Part shown: positions 15,708 to 24,851 of the stretch, one piece after another | Layout of the letters: every line of letters starts with the position of its first letter | How positions within the stretch are numbered: the stretch's first letter is position 1 | From: an uncultured Pedobacter sp. | GTDB taxonomy: Bacteria > Bacteroidota > Bacteroidia > Sphingobacteriales > Sphingobacteriaceae | Reading direction: 5' to 3' | NCBI RefSeq assembly: GCF_913776295.1 | Contig: NZ_CAJYOJ010000025.1 | Location: 1-59,423 of the forward strand | Length of the DNA: 59,423 nucleotides | Position numbers and translations under genes: made by a program | The notes under the pieces: generated by a model | Database searches by the model: none | The model's input: the letters and a program-made list of their open reading frames with translations, nothing else | What the model was told of the DNA's origin: nothing

Positions 15708-18111
15708 TTTTAATGCGCTTCTAAACAGTTACTGTCGGGAATTTACCAACTGGAGCCGTTATATAGGCGTCCCAAAATATGATGAACCTTTAGCCAATTA
15801 CCTGCTTACCACGAATGACCGTTTGCACATTCGATTCGATTTTAGTGCTATTGGTTACGAAGTATATGCACCTTTGAAATTTTATGCCGATAGTGGCCGG
15901 CATGTATTTAATTTCCCTGTAATTGAAAGAAATATTGTTACAGATGCCATCAATCCCATCACGATATACCGGTTCATGGAACTGGCTATCCAGTTCAGTG
16001 CGCAGGAATTCGGTGCTGTTGATGCCGATCTGGTTAAACAGCGTTTGGCCAACAGCATAGAAAACCTCGAAGCATTTTTATCATTTTTTAAACAAAATGG
16101 CAAGCCTGTAAATTTTGCCAAAATGAGCTTCATCGAAGCAGAGCAATCTCTGTTTTTAGGTCACAATGCGCACCCCTTTCCTAAAGGGAGGTCTGGTTTT
16201 AACAGTAAAGAAGACCTTTTAAAATATTCGCCGGAAACGCAGGGGTCTTTCCAGCTGGCTTATTTTCTGATCTCAGCAGAAAACATTATAGAGAAAAATG
16301 CAGAAGGTTTTGACATGACCGATCTTTTTAGAATAGAGTTATTAGATAGCAATCATACGGAAATAATCAGCTTGCTCGATCAGCATCCCAATCATAAAGT
16401 AGTGCCCATGCACCCCTGGGAGGCCCAACACTTGCTTGAACTTCCGAATGTAAAAGCGATGCAGCAAGAAAAACTGCTGGTCTTTTTGGGGCATTTCGGA
16501 GAATGGTATACCCCAACATCTTCTGTTAGAACGGTTTACCACGCCTTAAGCGATTGGATGCTTAAATTTTCTTTACATGTAAAAATAACCAATTCAGAAA
16601 GGGTTAATCTGGTGCGGGAACTTCATCGCGGTTATGACGTAAGCAGATTGTTAAAAACAGCCTATGGAAAGGCTGCCAAGGCAGAATTTCCTGAAATCGA
16701 ATTCATTACCGACCCTGCCTTTATCACCGTAAACTATAAGGGCGAAAACATTGATGGCTTCAATATCAGCATCAGGCATAATCCTTTTAAAGGAGAAGAA
16801 GCAGAAAAAAATGTGACCTTATTAGCAGCACTTTGCCAGGATGCTTTGCCGGGCCAAAAGCCAAGAATGGTAAACCTGATCGAAGAAGCTGCCATCAGTA
16901 AAAACAAAACCGTTACGCAAACCGCTGTAAACTGGTTTAAGCAGTATCTACATCTGTGTGTAACGCCAATTGTTGGCCTTTACAATAATTTTGGGATGGC
17001 CTTTGAGTTCCATCAGCAAAATGTAATGGTAGAACTGGATAAAAATTACTATCCTGCCAAACTTTATTTCAGAGATAATCAGGGTTTTTTCTTTAGCGAT
17101 GCCCGGGCAGAAGCACTGGAAAAGGCGTGTCCGGGTATTGCTGCAGAAAGCGGCTCGATTGTTCCAAATGCATACATTCTGCCAAAACTTACTTATTATC
17201 TGCTTATTAACAATATTTTGGGTGTGGTAAATGCCATTGCAAGCAATGGTTTGGCCGAAGAAAAAAGCCTTGTAGATTTGGTTTACCTCGAATTTAAACA
17301 ATTCGAAAACAGCGATACCACTGGCCTGGTCGATTATATCATCAATCGCCGCGACTGGGAAGTTAAAGGCAACCTGCTTACCAATTTATGCAACATAGAC
17401 GAAGCGAGCGCCCCTATCGAAAATCCTGCTATTTACCGCGCGTTCCCGAATCCTTTAACCAAATATTTCTTCTGTGACAACCTGATCAAACCGAAAACCA
17501 TGGAGGCCATGTATAGTAGGTTCTTTCCTAAAGAGGATATTACCATTACGATCCGTTCTTTCGATATAGACCGCGATCTGGAAATGGTACACGACTGGTT
17601 TAACCAGGAACATGCGAAACCGATCTGGAAAATGGACGGACCGATTAAAGCGCTGGAACTTTTTTACCGCACCTTAATTCCCGGCGACGCTTCGCACAGT
17701 TTTATAGGTGAAATTAACGGAGAGCCTAATTTTACTATCGAACCTTACTGGCCCATGCGGGATGGTGTTGGCGCTTGTTATGAAGCCCTGAGCTCTGACT
17801 ATGGTTCTCACCTGTTGATTGCGCCTACTGAAAAAGACAAAAAATTTAGTTTCCCAACCGGACAGGCCATGCTGGATTTTGTTTTTGACCAGAGTATGGT
17901 TGGCAAATGTATCGGCGAGGCAGCGGTAGAAAGCAGAGCCATGCATATGTTTGGTACACGTTTGGGCTACAGGTACCAAAAAGTAATTGAAATGCCACAC
18001 AAAACGGCCACGTTAACCTTCTGTTACCGTGATTGGTACTGGGAAAAATTCCCTGAGGCCAAAGCTTATGCCATGCTAAAAACAGCACAATTTGAAACGG
18101 AGGAAATATAA
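15664..18111 (+). CDS. NIS siderophore synthetase fused to hydroxylamine acyltransferase
   Basis: About 815 residues, two enzymes in one chain. The N-terminal ~590 residues are an IucA/IucC synthetase (GHNAHPFPKGRSGF, VVPMHPWEAQH, NISIRHNPFKG, YFRDNQGFFFS) that adenylates a carboxylate and joins it to a hydroxamate amine. The C-terminal ~190 residues (from about DITITIRSFDIDRDLEMVH) are an IucB/AlcB-like GNAT that acylates the N-hydroxylated diamine. Starts are possible at 15622, 15652, 15658 or 15664; I chose 15664, giving a 44-bp overlap with the decarboxylase. Its stop overlaps the next start as TAATG. The order synthetase-then-acyltransferase matches rhizobactin rhbC-rhbD fused. Confidence 0.9.
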   Translation: MLDSTRLQQISEETNFNALLNSYCREFTNWSRYIGVPKYDEPLANYLLTTNDRLHIRFDFSAIGYEVYAPLKFYADSGRHVFNFPVIERNIVTDAINPITIYRFMELAIQFSAQEFGAVDADLVKQRLANSIENLEAFLSFFKQNGKPVNFAKMSFIEAEQSLFLGHNAHPFPKGRSGFNSKEDLLKYSPETQGSFQLAYFLISAENIIEKNAEGFDMTDLFRIELLDSNHTEIISLLDQHPNHKVVPMHPWEAQHLLELPNVKAMQQEKLLVFLGHFGEWYTPTSSVRTVYHALSDWMLKFSLHVKITNSERVNLVRELHRGYDVSRLLKTAYGKAAKAEFPEIEFITDPAFITVNYKGENIDGFNISIRHNPFKGEEAEKNVTLLAALCQDALPGQKPRMVNLIEEAAISKNKTVTQTAVNWFKQYLHLCVTPIVGLYNNFGMAFEFHQQNVMVELDKNYYPAKLYFRDNQGFFFSDARAEALEKACPGIAAESGSIVPNAYILPKLTYYLLINNILGVVNAIASNGLAEEKSLVDLVYLEFKQFENSDTTGLVDYIINRRDWEVKGNLLTNLCNIDEASAPIENPAIYRAFPNPLTKYFFCDNLIKPKTMEAMYSRFFPKEDITITIRSFDIDRDLEMVHDWFNQEHAKPIWKMDGPIKALELFYRTLIPGDASHSFIGEINGEPNFTIEPYWPMRDGVGACYEALSSDYGSHLLIAPTEKDKKFSFPTGQAMLDFVFDQSMVGKCIGEAAVESRAMHMFGTRLGYRYQKVIEMPHKTATLTFCYRDWYWEKFPEAKAYAMLKTAQFETEEI

Positions 18112-19457
18112 TGCAGGAACAGAAAATATATGACATTGTTGGGATCGGAATTGGCCCCTTCAATTTAGGTTTGGCGGCTTTATGCGCGCCCATCAATAGT
18201 TTATCCACCTTGTTTTTAGATCAGGCCAGCGAGTTTAACTGGCACCCTGGAATGATGCTGAGCGATGCCACTTTACAGGTGCCTTTCCTGGCTGACCTGG
18301 TTACCATGGCCGATCCAACCAGTGCCTACAGCTTTCTAAACTACCTCAAACAAAAAGATCGCCTCTATAAATTCTACATCAGGGAAGATTTTTTTGTGCT
18401 TCGCAAAGAGTATAACGCTTATTGCAGATGGGCAATCAATCACCTGCAGAACTGCCATTTCGGGCAGAAAGTAAGTCATATCAATTACGCTGACGGCATT
18501 TATCAGGTAGAAAAAGTTGATCAGGCAACCGGCGCAACAGAAATCATTTTGACTAAAAAAATCGTACTCGGAACCGGTACGGGGCCAAAAGTACCCAATT
18601 TTATTGATCCGTTTGAACATCAAAATGTGATCCATTCTTCTGCATATTTAACATTCAAACCCACCTTGCTGAATCAAAAAACCGTAACCATTATCGGCTC
18701 CGGACAAAGTGCAGCAGAAATTTTCTACGATCTTTTGCCCGAAACTGAAAATGGATTAAAACTGAAATGGTTTACGAGACCAGATCGCTTTTTCCCTATG
18801 GAATATTCGAAACTGACACTGGAGCTTACCTCCCCCGAATATGTAGATCATTTTTATCATTTGAATGATGCCAAACGCAAACAACTGTTGGGCAAACAAA
18901 ATTCTTTGTTCAAGGGAATAAATTTCGAACTGATTAACCAGATTTTTGATAAACTTTACGAATTGAGTGTTGATGGTGAAAAGGTGAATGCACAGCTGAT
19001 GCCCAACTGCCAACTGAACAACTTAACAGTAAATACCGGTGGTAAATACCAACTTGAATTTTACCATACCGAAAGCGAAAAAGACTTTAATGTTGACACT
19101 GATTTTGTGATATTGGCAACTGGTTACCAATATAATGAACCTGGCTTTTTATCCGGCATCAATGATCGGATAACACGCAATGCCGATGGTCTTTTCAACG
19201 TACACCGCAACTATGCTATTGATGTAAACGGAAACGAAGTTTTTGTTCAAAATGCCGAATTGCATACCCATGGATTCGTGACACCGGACCTGGGCATGGG
19301 CGCCTACCGCAATGCCTCCATCATTAATGCCATATTCGGTTTCGAAATCTATCCGGTAGAAAAACGAATTGCGTTTCAACAGTTTAGTGTAGATGAGGAG
19401 CAGCAGGAAGATGAGTTTGCGGAAGCAGATTTACAATTGGCTGGTCGGGATTTGTAA
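18111..19457 (+). CDS. L-lysine/ornithine-type N-monooxygenase
   Basis: A 448-residue flavin N-hydroxylase (IucD/RhbE/DesB-like) that adds a hydroxyl to the terminal amine of the diamine or amino acid. FAD-binding GIGIGPFNLGLAAL (about 11-24), the IIGSGQSAAEIFYDLL NADPH site (about 195-210) and the DFVILATGYQYNEPG motif are present. The start overlaps the upstream stop and is preceded by a good GGAGGAA Shine-Dalgarno-like sequence, unusual in this phylum. The last codons (AGRDL and stop) lie within a REP-like palindrome, so the native C-terminus may have been altered. Confidence 0.92.
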   Translation: MQEQKIYDIVGIGIGPFNLGLAALCAPINSLSTLFLDQASEFNWHPGMMLSDATLQVPFLADLVTMADPTSAYSFLNYLKQKDRLYKFYIREDFFVLRKEYNAYCRWAINHLQNCHFGQKVSHINYADGIYQVEKVDQATGATEIILTKKIVLGTGTGPKVPNFIDPFEHQNVIHSSAYLTFKPTLLNQKTVTIIGSGQSAAEIFYDLLPETENGLKLKWFTRPDRFFPMEYSKLTLELTSPEYVDHFYHLNDAKRKQLLGKQNSLFKGINFELINQIFDKLYELSVDGEKVNAQLMPNCQLNNLTVNTGGKYQLEFYHTESEKDFNVDTDFVILATGYQYNEPGFLSGINDRITRNADGLFNVHRNYAIDVNGNEVFVQNAELHTHGFVTPDLGMGAYRNASIINAIFGFEIYPVEKRIAFQQFSVDEEQQEDEFAEADLQLAGRDL

Positions 19458-19603
19458 TCCGACCAGTGAGCAGGATTTTAAATCAGGAATACAAAAAATC
19501 CAGATTGCAAATCTGGACTAACAACTATGTTGGTCGGGATTTGTAATCCCGACCATAAAGAATTGATTTCATAAAACAAATCAATCCGGATTACAAATCC
19601 GGA
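19441..19603. repeat. array of four REP-like palindromes inside the siderophore operon
   Basis: Four hairpins in about 165 bp: 19441-19466 (CTGGTCGGGA...GACCAG), 19499-19517 (TCCAGATTGCAAATCTGGA), 19532-19554 (GGTCGGGATT-TGT-AATCCCGACC, perfect) and 19585-19603 (TCCGGATT-ACA-AATCCGGA, perfect). They share the core GGATTTGTAATCC and are separated by 'actaacaa' words. The first begins before the stop of the monooxygenase. An array of this kind could attenuate or stabilise the message between the two cistrons. Confidence 0.8.
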
Positions 19604-19626
19604 CTAACAATAACTTAAAAAATACC

Positions 19627-21438
19627 ATGAATTACAACAATTTCAATCACATAAAACCTTTGAAAAAAGAAATTTGGGATAGGGTAAACCTAAACTATAT
19701 AGCAAAATCGATTGTGGAGTTGATGCACGAGAAATTAGCTGAACCAACGCTGATCAATACGGATGAACAGGGAAATTCTGAGTTCCGTCTGGCTACAGAT
19801 ACCAATCATGTTTATTATACTTTCTCTGGTCAATTGCGTGCTTTAGATTATCTGCATATTGATAAAAAGAGTATCAAAAAATTTGTCGACGGTGAGCGCG
19901 TAGCCGTAAACAATGCACCTGCTTTTTATACCGAATTACAGCAAACCTTTGGGGTTAAACCCTTTACCTTGGCCCATTTTATTGAAGAAACACTAAATAC
20001 CTTATATGCGGACGCCTATATCCACGAAAAAGGCCGTTTAACAGCTGATGAACTGGCCAACTCCGACTACCAAACCATTGAGCATCAGATGGATGGACAT
20101 CCCTGGGCAACAATCAATAAAGGGAGGATCGGTTTTAACCATAGCGATCAGGGCAAATATGCGCCTGAAGCCGCGCAGAAAACACAACTGGCCTGGTTAG
20201 CCGTACATCAATCGAGGGCAACCTTTAAAAGTATTGAAAGTATTTCTCCATTTTCTTTCTATAATGAAGAACTCAGCTTAAAGCAAGTGCACGATTTTAA
20301 TCAGGTATTGATCCAACAGCAGCTGCGGCCCGATGATTATCTTTTTATACCCGTGCACGAATGGCAATGGAACAATAAAATCGTATTACAGCTTGCACAC
20401 GATATCGCCCATCAGCTGATTATTCCGGTAGGTATTGGTAATGATGAATACATGTGCCAGAACAGTATCCGTACTTTCTTTAACGTAAGTCAACCCAAAA
20501 AGCACTACGTAAAAACGGCCATATCAATCTTAAATACTTCCATTTTCAGAGGGTTATCGCCAAAAAAACTGGCTATTGCGCCAAGAGTAACCCAATGGGC
20601 AAAAGATATGCTGCAAGGCGATGAATATTTAAAACAGACACGGGTGGTACTTTTAGGAGAGGTAGCAACCGTAGCCTATACACATCCGCAATACAGTGAA
20701 ATACCTGGTTCACCTTATCAATACCAGGAATTTTTAGGTGCAATCTGGCGGGAAAGTGCAGAAAATTACTTGCTTGAGGGCGAAAACATGATGACGATGG
20801 CCAGTTTACTTTATGTCGATGACAAGGGCAAAAGTATGGTTGAAGCACTGATCGAAAAATCAGGATTAGATGCGTCCAGCTGGTTAAATGCCTATTTATC
20901 AGCTTATCTGAAACCAGTGTTAAGGATTTTTTACAAACATGCTTTTTTCTTCAGTCCACATGGAGAAAACACCATTTTGGTAATGAAAAACGGCATACCA
21001 CAACGCATTATCATCAAAGATTTTGTAGAGGAGATTGTGTTAACAGAAGAATCAAAATCAAAGTTACCGAATGACCTGGTGGATATTCTAAGAGAAATTA
21101 ATGATGAGTTGGCGCCTTTATTTATTCTTTCGGGCATCTTTGATGCCGTTTTTAGGTATCTAAGCAACATTTTCCACAGTTATGTGGGAATGGACGAAAA
21201 ACAATTCTGGCGTCAGGTGGCAGATGTAATTCTAGCATTTCAACAGGAAAACCCAGAATTAGCCTCAAAATTTGAAAAATTCGACCTTTTTGTACCTGAA
21301 TTTATCAGGGTTTGCATTAATAGGGTAAGGTTGTTGACACATGGTTACAGCGAAAGTACCGATGTTCCGGTTCCGGAATTAATTGGCACTTTGCTTAACC
21401 CGGCTGCGGAAGCTTTGAAAGAGGATATTTTGGTGTAA
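19627..21438 (+). CDS. second NIS siderophore synthetase (IucA/IucC family)
   Basis: A 603-residue NIS synthetase, closer by motif to the IucC/AlcC/DesD (type C) branch: DGHPWATINKGRIGFN near residue 160, PVHEWQWNNKIV, NTSIFRGLSP, SPHGENTILV and the C-terminal FhuF-like region without iron ligands. It would perform the last condensation, adding a second hydroxamate arm to citrate or joining succinyl-hydroxamate monomers. It starts 170 bp after the monooxygenase, across a REP array, and is the last gene of the cluster; no siderophore exporter follows. Confidence 0.92.
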   Translation: MNYNNFNHIKPLKKEIWDRVNLNYIAKSIVELMHEKLAEPTLINTDEQGNSEFRLATDTNHVYYTFSGQLRALDYLHIDKKSIKKFVDGERVAVNNAPAFYTELQQTFGVKPFTLAHFIEETLNTLYADAYIHEKGRLTADELANSDYQTIEHQMDGHPWATINKGRIGFNHSDQGKYAPEAAQKTQLAWLAVHQSRATFKSIESISPFSFYNEELSLKQVHDFNQVLIQQQLRPDDYLFIPVHEWQWNNKIVLQLAHDIAHQLIIPVGIGNDEYMCQNSIRTFFNVSQPKKHYVKTAISILNTSIFRGLSPKKLAIAPRVTQWAKDMLQGDEYLKQTRVVLLGEVATVAYTHPQYSEIPGSPYQYQEFLGAIWRESAENYLLEGENMMTMASLLYVDDKGKSMVEALIEKSGLDASSWLNAYLSAYLKPVLRIFYKHAFFFSPHGENTILVMKNGIPQRIIIKDFVEEIVLTEESKSKLPNDLVDILREINDELAPLFILSGIFDAVFRYLSNIFHSYVGMDEKQFWRQVADVILAFQQENPELASKFEKFDLFVPEFIRVCINRVRLLTHGYSESTDVPVPELIGTLLNPAAEALKEDILV

Positions 21439-21648
21439 TTATTTTACCGTGGAGTTAGTTACCATCTGACTGTATCTGCCTAAACTATTTGAATCAGTGG
21501 CAGATGTTACCATCTACCACCGCGAAAATCTAATAAGGAACTTCATTTCGAGCGTAGTAAAACGCAATCGAGATGAAGATCCTTTTTTTAAACTATAAAA
21601 ATAGTTTACCCTAAAAAATCATTATCTTGCCCTAAATTAATCCCTGGC

Positions 21649-22275
21649 ATGAAAACAAAATTATTTCTTTTTTTATCTATTTTATTATTCGAAACGCCAA
21701 CCATTGAAAAAGACCGCGATCGCTGGAAACCTTATTACACGGATGCGTCTCCGGCAAAAACAGCCGATCAGTGGTTCCTACCCTTTGATTTGGTTAACCG
21801 AAAAAAAGTAAATAACATCAGAATCATCAGCATTTTTGGCGATCACCGCGACAGTTATTTTAAAGGCCATATCCATACGGCCATAGATATCAATCCTACT
21901 CAACCCAAAACCAAACTCGTTGGCGTTTATGCCATGGCGAACGGAATAGTTTGCTCTGTACATTTGGGTGAAAATCAACGTACTGTGGTGGTTAAACATA
22001 AACTCCCTAACGGCCAAATGATGTTTACCTCTTACAAACACCTGAAAGAAGTTTATGTAAGCAACGGTCAGGCGGTAGATCAAAATACGAAATTAGCAAG
22101 GTTATTTACACCGCAGGAAAGTAAAAAGTATGGTGGCGATTACCACCATCTTCATTTGGAAATCAGGAAAAAATTTGATGATTATGGCTGTGCAAGCTGG
22201 TTAACTTTTAATAATACGCAATTGAATGAACGGTTTTATAATCCTCAGGTATTTATAAAGGAACACATCAAATAG
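21649..22275 (+). CDS. M23-like (LytM) secreted peptidase
   Basis: A 208-residue protein with a short N-terminal hydrophobic segment (LFLFLSILLFE) that may be a signal peptide, then a LytM-type fold. The zinc-site motifs are visible: GHIHTAIDI (HxxxxD) at about 74-82 and HHLHLEIRK (HxH) at about 165-173. It is short for a peptidoglycan endopeptidase and has no LysM, SH3 or coiled-coil region. Monocistronic, convergent with the next gene across a perfect 11-bp-stem hairpin. Substrate peptidoglycan is inferred. Confidence 0.75.
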   Translation: MKTKLFLFLSILLFETPTIEKDRDRWKPYYTDASPAKTADQWFLPFDLVNRKKVNNIRIISIFGDHRDSYFKGHIHTAIDINPTQPKTKLVGVYAMANGIVCSVHLGENQRTVVVKHKLPNGQMMFTSYKHLKEVYVSNGQAVDQNTKLARLFTPQESKKYGGDYHHLHLEIRKKFDDYGCASWLTFNNTQLNERFYNPQVFIKEHIK

Positions 22276-22320
22276 CTGTAAATTAAAAAACAAGGCCTTT
22301 ACCAAAGGTATTGAGGAACC

Positions 22321-22358
22321 AGTATAGATAGTCCATAAAATTAGATCCTATCTATACT
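22321..22358. terminator. bidirectional hairpin between convergent genes
   Basis: AGTATAGATAG (22321-22331) pairs perfectly with CTATCTATACT (22348-22358), loop of 16 nt, followed by a short T-rich segment. It lies between the M23-like gene and the convergent flavoprotein gene. Confidence 0.6.
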
Positions 22359-22383
22359 CTTTAAGTGAAAATAACTGGAATTT

Positions 22384-24087
22384 TTAGCTCAAAATACGGT
22401 CCAACACCGCTCCTGATGCTGCTTCACAGAAATCGATGCCGGAATAATCCGGATTATAACCTCCTATGTACGGAACGGCCATGATGTAGATTCTTTCATT
22501 CGCATGGCCAGCTTCATCAACCACCTGAAAATGATCGTTGATGGTAATACCGGGAACGGTTAAGAAATAATCCTCGCCATTTTTGATTACCAAATCATTG
22601 CGCTTCATTTCCTTCTCCCCTATTTCGGCAGATTTGAATTTTAGCTTCGCCGGACTAATAGTGCTATTGGTTATTAAGCTTTTAAAAGGGAAGTCGTCAA
22701 AAGAAAGATGAGGCTGGCCAATACAATCAATAAAGGTATCAAAATGGACGGTGACCTTTTTATCATTTACCTTATAATGATAATCTGCACCCCCAGTTTT
22801 TAAGGGCTCTACTTCGGCATCATCGCCAACGGCAACAATGCTTAATACGCCTGCATCATGAAGGGCCAAAAGCTCCCTGCACGAGCTTTGCGGCACAAAT
22901 GCAATTACAATGGAGATGAGTGGCATCAATACTTTTTGCAAACGTTCCATATCCTCTGCAGAAAGGTATTTTGCAGGATAGTTCATTGCGAAGCTTAAAA
23001 TGGCGAGCGCTTCTTTCCAATATATGGATTTCCTTTTCTCGATCGATTTTTCTGCTTCATCGTATTCTTTTTTGAAAAGGTCAAATGGTTCCATTTTTTC
23101 ACGATAGTCCATCATGGCGCCGACAAACTCTTCCAGGTCCATATCTTTGATCTTTTTATAAAAAACAGGATCTTTTTCAATGAACATCTCTTTGAAATTC
23201 TTCTCAAATACAAAATCTAAAGGTAAAAAACCTCCATTTTCTTTTATGCTTTGCTGGATTTCTGCTTTGCTCAGTGTTTCTTCTTTGCCTAAATGAGAAT
23301 CTTCCAGATGAAACCTCACCGCCGGCAATAGGCCGCTGCGCGAGTGCATCACGATTTTAAAACCCTTATTATCTGTCTGGTAAGAATAGGTACCATCTTC
23401 ATTATCGGTAAACTTTCCGTTTTTCCGGGCCAGGGTTCTTAAGGCATCAATCGCAGTTAATGATGAACCCATAATGCCAACGGCGTGGTTCACCTCCAAT
23501 GCTACTTTTTTGGGTGGATAGGGAGAATCAAAATAATCAGGGATTTTACCTTCGTATTTTTTTGGCCAATTATGACCTGTACAGATGATGATCAGATCAA
23601 AACAGGCTTTTTCCTGCCCTTGAACGCTTACCGCGACCTGGTGATCTGCAGGAGAATCGATAATATCATCCACTGTGCAGTTTAAATGCACATGGGTTTT
23701 AATACCTTTATTTTCTGCAACTTCTTTTAACAAACTAAACTGAGCGGAAAGGTATTCACCAAAAAACAATCGGGGTAATACCTTGTACTCGTTAAATCTA
23801 TCTGCATCGATATCAAACTTTTTTAAAATTTCTTTTGGCGCGATTTTCACCCAATCTTCAATGGAGTTGAATATAATCGGAATTTCATTGTCAGACACAT
23901 TCGTAATATGCTCAACATCTGCCCCTTCGGCACTATAAGGCATGCCAGCCCCCAAATAGTCTTTGCGTTCGAATATCTCGATCTCAAAGTTGTGGTTTTT
24001 AGATTCAATTAATCTTTTGTACATGAACAAACCACTTGGGCCGCCACCGATAATGGCAATTTTCTTTTTTGCTGTTTTCGTATCCAT
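22384..24087 (-). CDS. FAD-NAD(P)-binding protein
   Basis: A 567-residue flavoprotein of the NAD_binding_9 type. The N-terminus has the Rossmann motif IAIIGGGPSGLFMYKRL and a conserved FERKDYLGAGMPYS; residues about 170-180 hold the ICTGHNWP motif and about 206-215 VGIMGSSLTAID. The family is abundant in Bacteroidota and functionally uncharacterised; members resemble amine or hydroxylating oxidases. I chose ATG 24087 (MDTKTAKKKIAIIGGG) rather than 24102. The neighbours give no pathway; a link to the siderophore genes is not supported because strand and spacing differ. Confidence 0.85.
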   Translation of the reverse strand: MDTKTAKKKIAIIGGGPSGLFMYKRLIESKNHNFEIEIFERKDYLGAGMPYSAEGADVEHITNVSDNEIPIIFNSIEDWVKIAPKEILKKFDIDADRFNEYKVLPRLFFGEYLSAQFSLLKEVAENKGIKTHVHLNCTVDDIIDSPADHQVAVSVQGQEKACFDLIIICTGHNWPKKYEGKIPDYFDSPYPPKKVALEVNHAVGIMGSSLTAIDALRTLARKNGKFTDNEDGTYSYQTDNKGFKIVMHSRSGLLPAVRFHLEDSHLGKEETLSKAEIQQSIKENGGFLPLDFVFEKNFKEMFIEKDPVFYKKIKDMDLEEFVGAMMDYREKMEPFDLFKKEYDEAEKSIEKRKSIYWKEALAILSFAMNYPAKYLSAEDMERLQKVLMPLISIVIAFVPQSSCRELLALHDAGVLSIVAVGDDAEVEPLKTGGADYHYKVNDKKVTVHFDTFIDCIGQPHLSFDDFPFKSLITNSTISPAKLKFKSAEIGEKEMKRNDLVIKNGEDYFLTVPGITINDHFQVVDEAGHANERIYIMAVPYIGGYNPDYSGIDFCEAASGAVLDRILS

Positions 24088-24851
24088 TTGTAACAGATAC
24101 AATCTTTAAAAAAGGAAATTGTTTTGGATTGATGGAAAATTAAAATGAGATGATTAATTAAACAACATATTTGTTCTAGTTCCCCCTCCCAATGCGGTAT
24201 TTTCAAAAACGGTACCGATCCACCGCCGCCTATTGGCTTGTTCTATTTGGCGTCAATATTTGATTAAATTTTATCCGGAGCGCAGGGCTTTTGCAAAACA
24301 TAGGCGATTGCTCCCGTCTTTCGCTTTTACGCTTCGCTTCCTCGTGCCTCGTTGCTGCAGGGTAACACTTCAGCCCCCGCCTGCAACGGGCAGGAGGGCT
24401 AAGTGACTTCGACAGTATTTCATATTAGTGCTGGCAGGGCGCATAAACTTTGTTCCTAAACCCGACAACAGCGGCAGCCTCCGATTTTTTCTATCGGAGC
24501 TATAGCGAATGGCGGGACTACCTACCGCCAAGAACCACATTCGTTCATTTTCTAAATATGCCATTTATTTCGGTCGATGAGAAAACAGAAGATAAGATAA
24601 AATTGGATGCTGTAAATGGTAGCGAACTCGAAGGATCAGTTAGGATCAAAATTCCGAAATGCTATTGAGCATGAGATGCTTCGACCCATTGCACGCTGCA
24701 AATTGATCTCTACGTCTATCTGCTTAAAAAACGAAGAAAATCCCAAAATCTAAGAACCTATTTGGCTTAATGCTGTTAAAAGAGGTAAGTTTTTATTAAT
24801 GATCGAAATTGAATGATAAACGCCGGAAGGTATCAATGAACTAATATACTG
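24088..24851. other. GC-rich, hairpin-rich spacer without a convincing gene
   Basis: About 760 bp. The part from about 24270 to 24570 is clearly more GC-rich than its flanks and has several inverted repeats: CTCCGAT/ATCGGAG (24479-24485, 24493-24499, loop of 7 T-rich bases), GGCGG/CCGCC near 24511-24529, and an imperfect GC-rich stem at about 24372-24402. Short frames on both strands cross it, but none has a start, RBS or composition I trust. It resembles a dispersed non-coding repeat rather than a gene. Confidence 0.5.

Noticed and set aside
19441..19603. Palindrome array as a CRISPR array
   Set aside because: The repeats are self-palindromic with variable spacing of 14 to 32 bp and no regular spacers; there are no cas genes in the window.
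22384..24087. Flavoprotein as part of the siderophore pathway
   Set aside because: Opposite strand, separated by an M23-like gene and a terminator hairpin, and its family (NAD_binding_9) is not the hydroxylase family.
24370..24564. 64-residue frame on the minus strand (GSPAIRYSSDRKNRRLPLLS)
   Set aside because: It lies entirely within the GC-rich multi-hairpin block, lacks a convincing RBS and its frame is mirrored on the other strand; the apparent peptide is more likely a translation of a conserved repeat.
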